64,000 bases of DNA from an uncultured Lachnospiraceae bacterium (GTDB lineage: Bacteria; Bacillota; Clostridia; Lachnospirales; Lachnospiraceae), in NCBI GenBank assembly GCA_910576895.1, contig CAJTJZ010000002.1, forward strand, positions 36,085 to 100,084, written 5' to 3'. Under the pieces are notes generated by a model, which worked only from the letters and a program-made list of their open reading frames with translations, was not told where the DNA came from and ran no database searches. A program made the translations under genes and the position numbers. Shown in pieces: positions 32,574 through 42,587 of the stretch. Every line of letters begins with the position of its first letter. Position 1 is the first letter of the stretch.

Positions 32574-35069
32574 TTACCAAATCTGAACCCTATCTTCTTT
32601 TGCTACATACATAGCATCATTTTTTGTTACTTCAAAAACATCATAAAATTGATCAAATAATGGTAAAATTGCATTTACTCGTACTTTATTTAAGGAGTGA
32701 ACATCTACCATTAATAAATAATCCCGATATTGATCGGTCTGATTGGATGCCCAAATCGCTGCATTGCTTTCAAACACTTTACGCTGTGCTTCCTTATCAT
32801 CTCCTGCAATTTCCAAAGCACACGCCATTGCACCCATATCGGCAATATTTTCTGTAATTGTCATATCACCATTTTGGAAAACACCATTTACAATTTCGAT
32901 TCCATTATAATAATCTTTTACAAGCTCTGCTCTTTTTGTAAATTCCTCTCTATCTTCTTGTGTCCACCAATTATTATAATTTCCATTTTCATCATACCCT
33001 GCACCATTTGTATCAAAAGCATGGGTAATTTCATGTCCAATGACTGTACCAATACCACCAAGATTTTGTGCATCATCTGCATTTTTATCATAAAATGGTG
33101 CTTGTAGAATTGCTGCTGGAAATGTAATATCATTTGCCTGCGGATTATAACAAGCATTTACTGTTTGTGGTGTCATAATCCATTCTGACTTATCAACACC
33201 AGAATCTAAAAGTTCCTGAACATTGGCATTTAATGCCTCTTGAATATGAACAATATTGTCAATCATACCTTTAGAACCATCAATGGTAATATCATCAAAA
33301 TAAGAAGGCCATTCATCAGGATATCCAATTTTTACTTTCATTGTTTCTAATTTTTTTATTGCCTTTTGCTTTGTAGCATCGGAAAGCCAGTCTATTCTTT
33401 GGATTCTATTGCTAAATGTCTTTAAAAGCTGCCTTGTCATTTCTTCTACATCTTTTTTACTTTCTTCAGAAAAATAATTATCTACATAAAGTTTACCAAA
33501 TTCCCAAGAAAATAAGCCTTGTGTCAATTCCTTTGCAACAGTATCCATATCTTTATCTTCTTTTGCTCCAGAGATAATATAATTAAAATCCTGAATTGCT
33601 TTATAATGTTCACTTGTTAAAAAACTACCACAATTCATATATAAAGTAAACTTTGTATAATTCTTTAAAAGTTCCAAATTCTCTTGTGTTAAATAATTAT
33701 TTATTTTCTTTGCATTTTCTTCTTCATATACAACACAAGTATCAAAACTTGTAATGCCAACAGCCTTTAAATATCCTATAATATCACAATTACTATAAAG
33801 ACTAATAAGCTGCTCTTTTGTATAAGGATGATAAAACCGTTCTACATTATAACGATCTTCTAATCCCATTCCTGTAGAAGCAAGATCTTGTTCTAACTGA
33901 AATACTTGTGTAGAAATCTTGTCTGCATTTTCTTCACTTTCGCCAGCTAATAAAAACATTTGTTTTATAAATGCTATCGCTGCCTGCTGTATTGGTGCAT
34001 TTTCCTCTCCAACAATATAATCCTTTGGTAAAAGATAAGCAGGTCCTTGATTTACAAGAGAATATTTGCTGGAATCTTTGATATCCTGTGTTACCTGAAA
34101 TGCTAAAGCACTTCCCTGTCCAAATTTTCCAAGTTCTCCTAAAACTTCTACAAATTCTGCAATTGTTTTTGCCCCATCAATTTTATCTAGATAAGGCTTT
34201 AATGGTGCAATTCCTGCCTTATCTCTTGTATCCATATCTTTTGCAAGTAAATAAAAATCAATAATCTTTTGCTGCATTGTATTTTTCTCATATTGATCTT
34301 TTTGTGCAACAAGATTATCAAGCAAGCTGCTTAAATTTTTTGTAATGTCCTCTTGCAGTTCCTGAAAACCACTCCATTGATACTCATCACCTTGCAAGAT
34401 ATGATCCTTTAATGTGTTTGCATTCACAGCCTGATAAAAATCATCCTGTAAACGAATCGGACTATCTCCCGTTCTAACGGTTACTATAATCGTTTCCTTT
34501 TTCTTTGTACCATCGGATGCTTTTACTGTAATTTTTGTTTTTCCTTCTTTTTTTGCAGTAACAACGCCTTCTTTTGATACTGATGCAACTTTTTTATCCT
34601 CTGATTTATAAATCAATGCTTGATTAGAAGCATCCTCTGGGGAAATTTCTGCTTTAATTGTAGATTGCCCTCCAATGGTCAATGCAATTGCAGGTTTCAC
34701 TACATTGACATTGGCTACTTTTGTTCCAACAGTTACTTGAATCGATGCTTTTGTTTTTCCAGCAGATACTGTAATTCTTGCAGTTCCTTTTTTGATTCCT
34801 TTCAGCTTTCCTGCCTTATTTACAGATACAATCTTTTTATTGCTGCTTTTCCATACAACATCAGAACGATTTGCTTTTAATCGGAATGCTTCCCCTTTTT
34901 CAATGGTAAGCGTATCCGTTTCCACATTTGTAATTTCCGCTTTTTTGGCTGCTGCCTCTACTTCTGCTGTTACTTGATTCATACCATAAGAAGTCATTGG
35001 ACATGGTACTGCTTGAAATACAAGTAAAGCAGCAAGCAATAGTGCTTGTACTACTTTTTGTTTCTTCAT
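32574..35069 (-). CDS. Secreted M13 (neprilysin/PepO-like) metallopeptidase with two N-terminal Ig-like domains
   Basis: Zinc endopeptidase of 831 residues. A signal peptide (about 1-30) is followed by two Big_2-type Ig-like domains (about 45-200; WKSSNKKIVSV and YKSEDKKVASV signatures). The M13 N-terminal domain starts near 205. The catalytic domain has VIGHEITHAFD (zinc ligands His679, His683; Glu680 catalytic), ENIADMG (third ligand Glu740), FPAAILQAPFY and the invariant terminal Trp. M13 enzymes cleave short peptides. Bacterial PepO is usually cytoplasmic and unadorned, so the exported, Ig-decorated form is notable; no sortase signal or anchor is visible. Confidence 0.92.
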   Translation of the reverse strand: MKKQKVVQALLLAALLVFQAVPCPMTSYGMNQVTAEVEAAAKKAEITNVETDTLTIEKGEAFRLKANRSDVVWKSSNKKIVSVNKAGKLKGIKKGTARITVSAGKTKASIQVTVGTKVANVNVVKPAIALTIGGQSTIKAEISPEDASNQALIYKSEDKKVASVSKEGVVTAKKEGKTKITVKASDGTKKKETIIVTVRTGDSPIRLQDDFYQAVNANTLKDHILQGDEYQWSGFQELQEDITKNLSSLLDNLVAQKDQYEKNTMQQKIIDFYLLAKDMDTRDKAGIAPLKPYLDKIDGAKTIAEFVEVLGELGKFGQGSALAFQVTQDIKDSSKYSLVNQGPAYLLPKDYIVGEENAPIQQAAIAFIKQMFLLAGESEENADKISTQVFQLEQDLASTGMGLEDRYNVERFYHPYTKEQLISLYSNCDIIGYLKAVGITSFDTCVVYEEENAKKINNYLTQENLELLKNYTKFTLYMNCGSFLTSEHYKAIQDFNYIISGAKEDKDMDTVAKELTQGLFSWEFGKLYVDNYFSEESKKDVEEMTRQLLKTFSNRIQRIDWLSDATKQKAIKKLETMKVKIGYPDEWPSYFDDITIDGSKGMIDNIVHIQEALNANVQELLDSGVDKSEWIMTPQTVNACYNPQANDITFPAAILQAPFYDKNADDAQNLGGIGTVIGHEITHAFDTNGAGYDENGNYNNWWTQEDREEFTKRAELVKDYYNGIEIVNGVFQNGDMTITENIADMGAMACALEIAGDDKEAQRKVFESNAAIWASNQTDQYRDYLLMVDVHSLNKVRVNAILPLFDQFYDVFEVTKNDAMYVAKEDRVQIW

Positions 35070-35211
35070 TTTTAAAATCCTCCTTTCAAATGGGAATACA
35101 ATAAATAAGATAGTAGATGCTATCTCCCTTTTCTATCATATCTAACATATTTATTGTTCCCTTAAGGATGTATTTTAGCACATATGCATGACGAATACTA
35201 GTATTTCCATT

Positions 35212-35269
35212 AAAAAAAGGAAAGAACGCTAAAAGTAATTTATACTTTTTAGCGTCCTTCCCTTTTTTA
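35212..35269 (-). terminator. Strong terminator after the GH2 gene
   Basis: Long imperfect inverted repeat centred near 35240 (arms include AACGCTAAAAGTA and its near-complement), ending on the minus strand in CCTTTTTTT. It also faces the divergent upstream region of the M13 gene. Confidence 0.85.
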
Positions 35270-35276
35270 CTTTTTA

Positions 35277-38200
35277 TTATAATTTTTCTACCACAATTTT
35301 TTTATTGCTCTTTGTAATCTTCTTTGTAAAAATCTTTTTATATTTCTTATAAACTTCCTTTGGTACTTTTACAACTTCTACCGAACTTCCTTCAAAACAT
35401 CCTTTTATATCTTTTTTTGTAAGATTTTTTGCTTCTATAACTACAACTTTTAGCTTTTTATATTCTACAAAAGCAGACTTTGCAATTCCTACGATTTTAT
35501 ACTTTTTCCCTTGAATCTTAATAGAAACAGGAATTGTAATCCTTGTAGTATTTTTCTTTGCTTTTGATTTTGTATAAATAGCTGTTCTCTTTTTTGCTAC
35601 TTTATAAACTGCCTTTGATTTTCCATTTCCTACGGTTACTTTTTTTCCTACGGTTACTTTCGTTTTCTTTTTATCCTTATTGTTAGTATCTTTCTTATCT
35701 TCTTCGTTTGGTGTTTTTTGATCACTTGGATTTTCCGAAACAGTTGGTGTCTTTTGATCATCTGGATTTTCCGGAACGGTTGGTGTCTTTTCATTATCCG
35801 AATCTTTAGACTCCTCTGACTTTTCTTCATCCTTTGAAGTATTTACTGTTGGTGTTGTTGATGTTGTTGGATTCTGTGGTGTCGGATTTGTTGGGTTTGT
35901 TGGCGTTGTTGGCTTATTTTGATCATCTGGTTTTTCCGGTGTTACTGGTGGTTTCTGTTCTTCTCCCGGCTTTTCTGGTGTCACTGGTGGTTTTTGTTCT
36001 TCTCCCGGTTTTTCTGGTTTTACAGATGGTTTTCCAATTGCGGCTACTGCTTTTGCATCTAATGCTGCATTGTAAACATAAAAATCATCAATATAACCCC
36101 CGAAGTTCTCAAGTTCCCCTTCTGATGAACCAGCACCAATAATAAGATGTCCCTGATTCAAATTAGCTAAAACACTACTTATATTCGCCGCTGCCCAATG
36201 ACAAGTTGGTATATCATCCATGTATAGCCATACTTCTGATTTATCATATACATAGGTGAAACGATGCCATTTATTTGCATTTTCCTCTTTTGTAAAGAAA
36301 TCATACTCACTATTTACTGGATTTCCTTCTATCCAACCATCACCCGGAAAATGTGCTTCATATGGCTCTCCATGTCTTGCAATAAAGCCTATTGTTCCAT
36401 CACAATAATTAAATGTTCCATGCGTTTTTGTTTGTCCAATAGCAAATAAATAATTCCAATCAATCACATTTGCTGTTGGTCTTACCTTTAAAGATATCGT
36501 AACTCCTTTTGAAAAATCAATATCTTTCAATTCTTTGTTAGCAATCGCATAATTTCCATTCTTTCCACCACCTGTAGAATCTACAAGCAATGCTTGGTTA
36601 CTATCATTGTCAGGATCTTTTACAATTTCTGCTTTACCATAAATAGTAATCTCATCTTTTTGATCAAATGGCAAATAGACAACAGGTTCTAAATTATCAA
36701 AATCATTCACGATTATTTTACATTCTGCACTACATTTTCCTACTGTTACTGTAATTATTGCTTCTCCTGCTTTTTTACCAGTAACTACACCCTTGTCATC
36801 AACAGATGCTACTTCTTCATCACTACTTGTCCATATTAACTTCTTATCCGTTGCATTTGTTGGTAAAATTGTTGCTAATAATTTTAAATCTGCTCCTACA
36901 CTTATACTCTTAGACCCTTCATTTAAAACTACTTTTTCAACCTCTACTACGTTTGAAGAATATTTTTCTTTTGTTTCCTCTGTACAAATTGTATAAGTAA
37001 CAACGATATTGCCATCTTTATCTAAAATATCTACCGTATTACCATCATGAATCCAACCACTGCTATAATTCATCCTAGAATCATAATTTCCTTCTATTAC
37101 TAAATTTTCTTTAAAGGTAGCATCCGCTAAACCAGAAGTTGGAATTTCATCTACAATAATAAGACGATGTTCTTCATCAATGGTATATTTTTCTGATGTA
37201 ATACTATAACCATCTGCTTTTACTTCAAATAAAGTTGCCCAGCCTGCTTCATTACAACCTACTGCTGTAATACGAATGTAACGAGCCTTTGTTAGATATA
37301 AAGAATCTGTAGTTCTTCCAACTCTTGTATTATTTCTGGCATCAACAACATCTATATAAGTAGTTCCATCTTCACTAATAGATATAGCATATTGATACTG
37401 ACGATTTCCATTCTTTTTATCCCAATCAAGCATTAATTTATCCAGATTATATGCTTTTCCTAAATCAATTGTGATTGCTTGTGGATAAGTACCATTTACT
37501 GCTGTCCATTTTGTTTCTGTATTTCCATCTACTGCATTTTCTGCTATATTTCCTTCCTGAAAACTACTTACGGTTACTTTTTTATTTAAGCATAAATTAG
37601 AATTTACTACTGTATAAGTAGCTGTTGTTACTCCATCTTCAGCAACTACCTTAATCTTCATACCCGGAACAATCTTTGTATCTTCTGTTGTAATTTCTGT
37701 TTCTCCATCTGCATTATAAATAGTATAAACAGCATTATTAACTCCCTTTACTTTTTCTTTAAAGATCTGAAGTGTAGTATTATTTTCTACAACGATTGTT
37801 TTTTCTTTTGTATCAATAGCAAAATCTTCTGATTCAAGATCTGCCTTTGTAGAAATTTCCCTTGTCCATGTACAAATATCTTCATATGTTTCTGTGCTGC
37901 CTTCATCGCTGCCAACTGCTTTTATTTCTACATTACCTACAGTTAAAGGAACATCTTTTAAAAGAAAAACACCATTTCCCTTTGATTCCATATCACCAAC
38001 GTTTTCGTTATTAATATACAATGTTACCTTATCACAATTAGAATAAACTTTAATATCTGTTGTTGCTGTTTCTCGTTTTGTCCATCTGCGACTAGTAATA
38101 TAAGTAAACAAATCTTTTTTATTCCAATTAGCTTTATATAAATAATAGCTATCTTTCTTTATTTTACGATCTGCTGTTACAAGTCCTTTATCATTTAATG

Positions 38201-40658
38201 CTGGCTGAGAACCTTCATTTCTGCTGTCTACTGCAAAATCAAACATTACCCAATAATAAGTTCCCCATAATTCATCATGCGTATTTAGATATTGAATGGC
38301 TTCCTCATTCATTAAATTTTGATATTCTTCTGGATGCCATGGTCCGCCAGCACTCAAATCATTCATTCCTAATTTTGGATTTGCTTCATGCTGGTTTACA
38401 TTACCGCCCCATCCATATTCAGAAATTCCCATGGAACGACTATCTAATGCTGTTTTTCGTTTCATAACCTCATCAAATGTTCCATAAAAGTTTGCATCTG
38501 GATACCAGCCCGGATAAATATTCCATGCTACAATATCAGACTTCCAACCTACATTTGACTCAAAATCTTTATTTACAGATTCAGGATCATTTTGGTTCAT
38601 ACTATAATCACGATTTACTGCCTGTGTTGTATAGCGTCCTGTTTTATCTAATTCTTTTGCCAATTCATCTAATTCAAACATAGTACGTTTTGCTGATGCC
38701 AAATCTTGATTATCTAATGCATTATCTAAACTGCGTCCATTTCCAATTTCATTTTCCAGTCCCCAAAAACATACAGAAGGTCTGTTAAATTGTTGTGTAA
38801 TCAATTCCCTCAATTGCTGTTTTGTTATCTTTTTAAATTCCTCTGTTGCCCGTACTTCATTTACTACTGGAATCTCTGTCCATACAATAATACCATTTTC
38901 ATCGCATAAATCATAAAAATAGTCTGTATGTGGATAATGGCAAAGACGAATCGTATTTACACCAAGTTCCTTTATAATTTCCATATCTTCTGCATGTTGT
39001 TTTTCTGTCATTGCACTTCCTACTTCTTTTAAACAGGAATGACGATTTACACCACGTAGTGGAAATTTCTTTCCATTTAAGAAAAATCCTTCCCCACTTT
39101 CTCCATTTTCCTTAGAATCAATCCAAAAATAACGAAATCCCAGCTTATCTTCTACTTTATCAATAACAGTATCTCCATCTTTTACTTCCAATGTAACTTT
39201 ATATTGATATCCTACCTTTGTATTATCCGCACCTTTTTCATAACGTATACCTTCCCAAAGCGTTGGATTTTCTACTTTACAATGCTCTGTAAATGAAACC
39301 TTTCCATTCTTTGGAATCGTAACCTGTTTTGTAATAGGAGTTGGAGCATTATCTCCTGTGACGGTTGCTACAACGGTAACTATCTTATCACTATCAGAAT
39401 CATTAACAAAATTTGCACAAATATCAAATTCTCCTAAATCCGCTGGTGCTGTTTGACTTCTCATATTTCCAGTTTTTAATGCAAGTCCAGAAGAACCATA
39501 CTCATTTAAATCTACATGAACATCATCTACTGTAATTAAATACACACGGCGATAAATGCCACCATACATATTAAAGTCACCTGAAATTGGTGCAATTGTT
39601 TGTGTATATGTATTATCTACAGATACATCTAATTGATTTTTACCCATTTTCACTTTATCTGTGATATCATAGCGAAAAGCAGTATAACCGCCCTGATGTG
39701 TATCACCTGCTTTTTCACCATTTACATATAATGTCGTTTGTGTATTAGAACCAAGGAACTCAATATAGATATGTTTCTTTAACATTTCTTCTGTAATATC
39801 AATTTCTTTATGATACCAGTATTTTGTACGTTCGTAATTTCCGCCGCCATCTTCTCCATCTTTATCATTCCATGTATGAGGAATTGTAACTTTTTGCCAT
39901 GACATGTAATCTGCCTTTAATGCATCAGCATCACTAAGTCCTTTTCCACCAAAAAGCCATTCACCATCAATTTCTTTTACATATGCTTCATCTCGTCCGC
40001 TGGCTGTTTGAATAGGAACAGAAAAAGGCTTATCATCTTCATCATCTGGTGGTTCTACAGAGCCTGCATCAATTCCATAAACTGCTAATTCATAGATAGA
40101 AGCTACCGCATATTTATTACCACCTGTATAGGCACTACAATTTGTTATTTGTACTAAAACATAACGTCCCCTTTCATTGTTTACTTTTTCTATTGCTGGC
40201 TCTTTTGTAGGACTTTCATTGTTTTCTTTTGTAATCACTTGTTTAAAACTACTTGGAATCTCTTGTTGTTCATTTTCTGGTGCTGTATCCGATACATAAA
40301 TATTATATCCATAATAGCGATCACCCTTTGTTTCTAACAAAAGATCTACTTCTTGAATCGTATAAGATTTTCCTAAATCTACACAAATCCATTCTGGATA
40401 TCTTGGAGTTTGTTGTGCACTTCCAGATGCTGACCAACATGTACTTGTATCTCCATCGACTGCTTTTACTGCATGCGTATCTACTCCGCTTGTAGATGTC
40501 CCTTCTTCGCTACTAAAATAAACCTGCTTATTTAATGCAAGATTTACTTTTGTTTCTTCTTTCGTTTCCGTTTCTGCCGCTTTTGCAGGCGGTGTAAAAT
40601 TGATACCTGAAATACCTAGTACAAATGACATCACCGCTGCCAAAAATCTTTTTGTCAT
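35277..40658 (-). CDS. Giant secreted GH2 beta-galactosidase-like enzyme with carbohydrate-binding and surface modules
   Basis: Secreted glycoside hydrolase, about 1,793 residues; start at ATG 40658 (AGGGG eight bases upstream), not 40676. Order: signal peptide; F5/8C (CBM32-like) domain; GH2 sugar-binding, Ig-like and TIM-barrel domains with acid/base Glu in LENEIGNG and nucleophile Glu in GISEYGWGG; a DUF4982-like domain; a beta domain; a second F5/8C domain; a Big_2 domain; a LamG/concanavalin-like domain (YLPFDQ ... GGYIDDFYVY); a proline-rich linker with PPVTPEKP repeats; and a lysine-rich C-terminal LRR_5-like module. It probably attacks beta-galactosides of host glycans or plant polymers at the cell surface. 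Exact linkage specificity cannot be read from sequence. Confidence 0.9.
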   Translation of the reverse strand: MTKRFLAAVMSFVLGISGINFTPPAKAAETETKEETKVNLALNKQVYFSSEEGTSTSGVDTHAVKAVDGDTSTCWSASGSAQQTPRYPEWICVDLGKSYTIQEVDLLLETKGDRYYGYNIYVSDTAPENEQQEIPSSFKQVITKENNESPTKEPAIEKVNNERGRYVLVQITNCSAYTGGNKYAVASIYELAVYGIDAGSVEPPDDEDDKPFSVPIQTASGRDEAYVKEIDGEWLFGGKGLSDADALKADYMSWQKVTIPHTWNDKDGEDGGGNYERTKYWYHKEIDITEEMLKKHIYIEFLGSNTQTTLYVNGEKAGDTHQGGYTAFRYDITDKVKMGKNQLDVSVDNTYTQTIAPISGDFNMYGGIYRRVYLITVDDVHVDLNEYGSSGLALKTGNMRSQTAPADLGEFDICANFVNDSDSDKIVTVVATVTGDNAPTPITKQVTIPKNGKVSFTEHCKVENPTLWEGIRYEKGADNTKVGYQYKVTLEVKDGDTVIDKVEDKLGFRYFWIDSKENGESGEGFFLNGKKFPLRGVNRHSCLKEVGSAMTEKQHAEDMEIIKELGVNTIRLCHYPHTDYFYDLCDENGIIVWTEIPVVNEVRATEEFKKITKQQLRELITQQFNRPSVCFWGLENEIGNGRSLDNALDNQDLASAKRTMFELDELAKELDKTGRYTTQAVNRDYSMNQNDPESVNKDFESNVGWKSDIVAWNIYPGWYPDANFYGTFDEVMKRKTALDSRSMGISEYGWGGNVNQHEANPKLGMNDLSAGGPWHPEEYQNLMNEEAIQYLNTHDELWGTYYWVMFDFAVDSRNEGSQPALNDKGLVTADRKIKKDSYYLYKANWNKKDLFTYITSRRWTKRETATTDIKVYSNCDKVTLYINNENVGDMESKGNGVFLLKDVPLTVGNVEIKAVGSDEGSTETYEDICTWTREISTKADLESEDFAIDTKEKTIVVENNTTLQIFKEKVKGVNNAVYTIYNADGETEITTEDTKIVPGMKIKVVAEDGVTTATYTVVNSNLCLNKKVTVSSFQEGNIAENAVDGNTETKWTAVNGTYPQAITIDLGKAYNLDKLMLDWDKKNGNRQYQYAISISEDGTTYIDVVDARNNTRVGRTTDSLYLTKARYIRITAVGCNEAGWATLFEVKADGYSITSEKYTIDEEHRLIIVDEIPTSGLADATFKENLVIEGNYDSRMNYSSGWIHDGNTVDILDKDGNIVVTYTICTEETKEKYSSNVVEVEKVVLNEGSKSISVGADLKLLATILPTNATDKKLIWTSSDEEVASVDDKGVVTGKKAGEAIITVTVGKCSAECKIIVNDFDNLEPVVYLPFDQKDEITIYGKAEIVKDPDNDSNQALLVDSTGGGKNGNYAIANKELKDIDFSKGVTISLKVRPTANVIDWNYLFAIGQTKTHGTFNYCDGTIGFIARHGEPYEAHFPGDGWIEGNPVNSEYDFFTKEENANKWHRFTYVYDKSEVWLYMDDIPTCHWAAANISSVLANLNQGHLIIGAGSSEGELENFGGYIDDFYVYNAALDAKAVAAIGKPSVKPEKPGEEQKPPVTPEKPGEEQKPPVTPEKPDDQNKPTTPTNPTNPTPQNPTTSTTPTVNTSKDEEKSEESKDSDNEKTPTVPENPDDQKTPTVSENPSDQKTPNEEDKKDTNNKDKKKTKVTVGKKVTVGNGKSKAVYKVAKKRTAIYTKSKAKKNTTRITIPVSIKIQGKKYKIVGIAKSAFVEYKKLKVVVIEAKNLTKKDIKGCFEGSSVEVVKVPKEVYKKYKKIFTKKITKSNKKIVVEKL

Positions 40659-40820
40659 AGACATTTCCCCTTTCATTATTTTTTTAAATTATAAGGCATA
40701 TTCATAAGTCATTCCATGATATATACTATGGAAAAATTGATATATTCTTATATCTTTTAGACACACTCTATAAAATTAGCAAAAAATAGTTTCTATTTTT
40801 AGTAATTACTAATAAAAAAT

Positions 40821-40862
40821 CAAAAGATATCTTTTTAAATATCACAAAATTGATATCTTTTG
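40821..40862. promoter_or_regulatory. 11-bp inverted repeat upstream of the ABC ATPase
   Basis: CAAAAGATATC (40821-40831) and GATATCTTTTG (40852-40862), perfect arms 20 bases apart. It overlaps the left half of the element shared with the permease promoter. The remainder of 40677-40820 is AT-rich with no recognised gene. Confidence 0.55.
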
Positions 40863-40896
40863 GAAACTAGTTTGTTACTTGTTTATGATATTATTT
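40837..40896 (+). promoter_or_regulatory. Conserved 60-bp regulatory element, copy A (ABC ATPase promoter)
   Basis: Aligns without gaps to the minus-strand element at 49690-49631, with 48 of 60 positions identical. Shared features are AATATCACAAAA, TGATAT, the palindrome AAACTAGTTT inside GAAACTAGTTTG, and a -10-like TATTAT (40889-40894). The palindrome falls where the -35 would be, as in promoters activated by a response regulator. Confidence 0.8.
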
Positions 40897-40906
40897 ATAT
40901 TATAAT
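40879..40906 (+). promoter_or_regulatory. Alternative promoter of the ABC ATPase gene
   Basis: TTGTTT (40879-40884), a 16-base spacer and perfect TATAAT (40901-40906). It could be used instead of, or together with, the -10 inside the conserved element. Confidence 0.45.
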
Positions 40907-40935
40907 AAAAAGAAGATTAGGAGGAAATAAATGAT

Positions 40936-41622
40936 ATGGTAATACTAGAAACAAAAAGTTTAAAAAAAGTTTATGGAACAGGAGATACACAAGTATATGC
41001 TCTGCGTGGTATTAATGTAACAGTACAAAGAGGAGAATTTATTGCAATTGTAGGAACATCAGGAAGTGGAAAATCTACTTTTTTAAATATAATCGGAGGA
41101 CTTGATATCCCTACTAGCGGAGAGGTTATTGTAGATCAAAAAAATCTTTCTAAGTTATCAGATAATGAATTAACTATTTTCCGCCGCCGAAAAATAGGTT
41201 TTATTTTTCAACAATATAATTTAATCCCTATGTTAACTGTTTGGGAAAATATTATATTACCATTAAAACTAGATGGAAACGATATAGATATAGATTATAT
41301 GAAAGAAATTTTAGAAATTTTAGGATTAAAAGAAAAAAAGCATCGTATGATAAATGAATTATCAGGAGGACAGCAGCAAAGAGTAGCAATCGCAAGGGCT
41401 CTTGCCATAAAACCTGCGATTGTTCTTGCTGATGAACCAACAGGAAATTTAGATTCCAAAACAAGTCAGGATGTACTTGGGCTTTTAAAAATAACAAGTG
41501 AAAAATTTAATCAAACCGTTCTTATGATTACTCATAATGAAGAAATTGCACAGCTTGCAGAGCGAATCATACGAATTGAAGATGGACAAATAAAAGAAGC
41601 AATTGAAAATACAGAAAAATAA
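40936..41622 (+). CDS. ABC transporter ATP-binding protein, BceA/MacB-type
   Basis: ATPase of 228 residues for a FtsX-domain permease: Walker A GTSGSGKST, Q-loop, signature LSGGQQQR, Walker B IVLADEPTGNLD and H-loop ITHNEE, the hallmarks of the lipoprotein/antimicrobial-peptide class. AGGAGG precedes ATG 40936 by about ten bases. No permease gene is adjacent; the only FtsX-type permease in the window is at 46974-49571 and shares this gene's promoter element, so they probably form one complex. Confidence 0.9.
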   Translation: MVILETKSLKKVYGTGDTQVYALRGINVTVQRGEFIAIVGTSGSGKSTFLNIIGGLDIPTSGEVIVDQKNLSKLSDNELTIFRRRKIGFIFQQYNLIPMLTVWENIILPLKLDGNDIDIDYMKEILEILGLKEKKHRMINELSGGQQQRVAIARALAIKPAIVLADEPTGNLDSKTSQDVLGLLKITSEKFNQTVLMITHNEEIAQLAERIIRIEDGQIKEAIENTEK

Positions 41623-41633
41623 AAAGAAAACAA

Positions 41634-42407
41634 TTATATAGTCTTCCGATATTTTGCAGGTGTAATTCCTATACTTTTTTTAAATTGCCGAATAAAATGT
41701 TCTGTATTTTGATACCCACAAGTTTCTGCAATTTCTTCTATAGATTTATTGGTAGAAATCAAAAGCTCACTGGCTGTTTGAATACGACTGTTAATCACAT
41801 CTGCTATACAAGTAGTGTTAAAAAAATGTTTATAGATAGATTGTAGATATCCCTCACTGATATGAATCGAAGCCGCCATATCTGCAATATTCCAATGAAA
41901 TTGTGGATTGCGATAAATATTTTCACGCAAAGATGCAATTTGATAATAAATCGGCGGATATTCTTTTGTTTTACTTTCATCCTCAATTTTATTTAATAGG
42001 GCAGTTGTCAAATGATCAAGAATCCTATTTTTATGAAAAGAAGCTCCATAAAATTCTGTATAAATTAAATGAAACAGGGAATAATAATCGTTTGGATTAT
42101 GCAAAAGAATTGGTGTTCCAAATGGAAAATGATTAGATAATACAGAAATCGGAGGAGCAATATGCATCCAATCATCAATATAAGCTGGAAAATCAAGATG
42201 ACTTTCTAATGGACCATAAAGATGACGCTGTCCTGCCTTAAAAATAACAGCAATACCAGCAGAAGTTTCCACCCATTTTGAATTTACAAAAAACTTAGCA
42301 GGCGTTTTTACTAATATCAATAAATACAAGGGATGCCCTTGAGGACGATCAACAAAAAAAGTGTGATCATGTTTTGTATCTTGACCAATTTTCGTAATTT
42401 CTAACAT
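41634..42407 (-). CDS. AraC-family transcriptional regulator
   Basis: Regulator of 257 residues: an N-terminal cupin-like sensor domain (DRPQGHPLYLLI ... VIFKAGQRHLYG) and a C-terminal double helix-turn-helix (about 160-257) with HISEGYLQSIYKHFF and the signature IAETCGYQNTEHFIRQFKK. Such proteins usually sense sugars. It is divergent from the EamA-GH2 genes, probably their activator, and the shared intergenic region holds a pair of TATGTCAAT repeats. Confidence 0.9.
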   Translation of the reverse strand: MLEITKIGQDTKHDHTFFVDRPQGHPLYLLILVKTPAKFFVNSKWVETSAGIAVIFKAGQRHLYGPLESHLDFPAYIDDWMHIAPPISVLSNHFPFGTPILLHNPNDYYSLFHLIYTEFYGASFHKNRILDHLTTALLNKIEDESKTKEYPPIYYQIASLRENIYRNPQFHWNIADMAASIHISEGYLQSIYKHFFNTTCIADVINSRIQTASELLISTNKSIEEIAETCGYQNTEHFIRQFKKSIGITPAKYRKTI

Positions 42408-42451
42408 GAAATCTTCCTTCTTTCTATGGAAAATTTTTTATTCTTTCGATA

Positions 42452-42528
42452 AAAATAAAGTAAATATGAAAATATGTCAATTTTTTATCAGTATACTTCA
42501 TTGAAATTAGTATGTCAATGAATATAAT
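42452..42528. promoter_or_regulatory. Divergent promoters and AraC-site candidates
   Basis: Minus strand: TTGACA (42480-42475), 17-base spacer, TATTTT (42457-42452) for the araC-like gene. Plus strand: TTGAAA (42501-42506), 16-base spacer, TATAAT (42523-42528) for the EamA-GH2 genes. A direct repeat TATGTCAAT at 42473-42481 and 42511-42519 overlaps the araC-side -35 and lies in the spacer of the EamA-side promoter. Confidence 0.65.
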
Positions 42529-42587
42529 AAGATATAAAAAGATATTCACTGTGAACTACTAATTACAAAGGAAAGGAACTCATAAAA

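Noticed and set aside
35834..36142. Leu/Val-rich open frame on the plus strand
   Set aside because: Antisense shadow of the proline-rich linker of the GH2 gene, no independent start signals.
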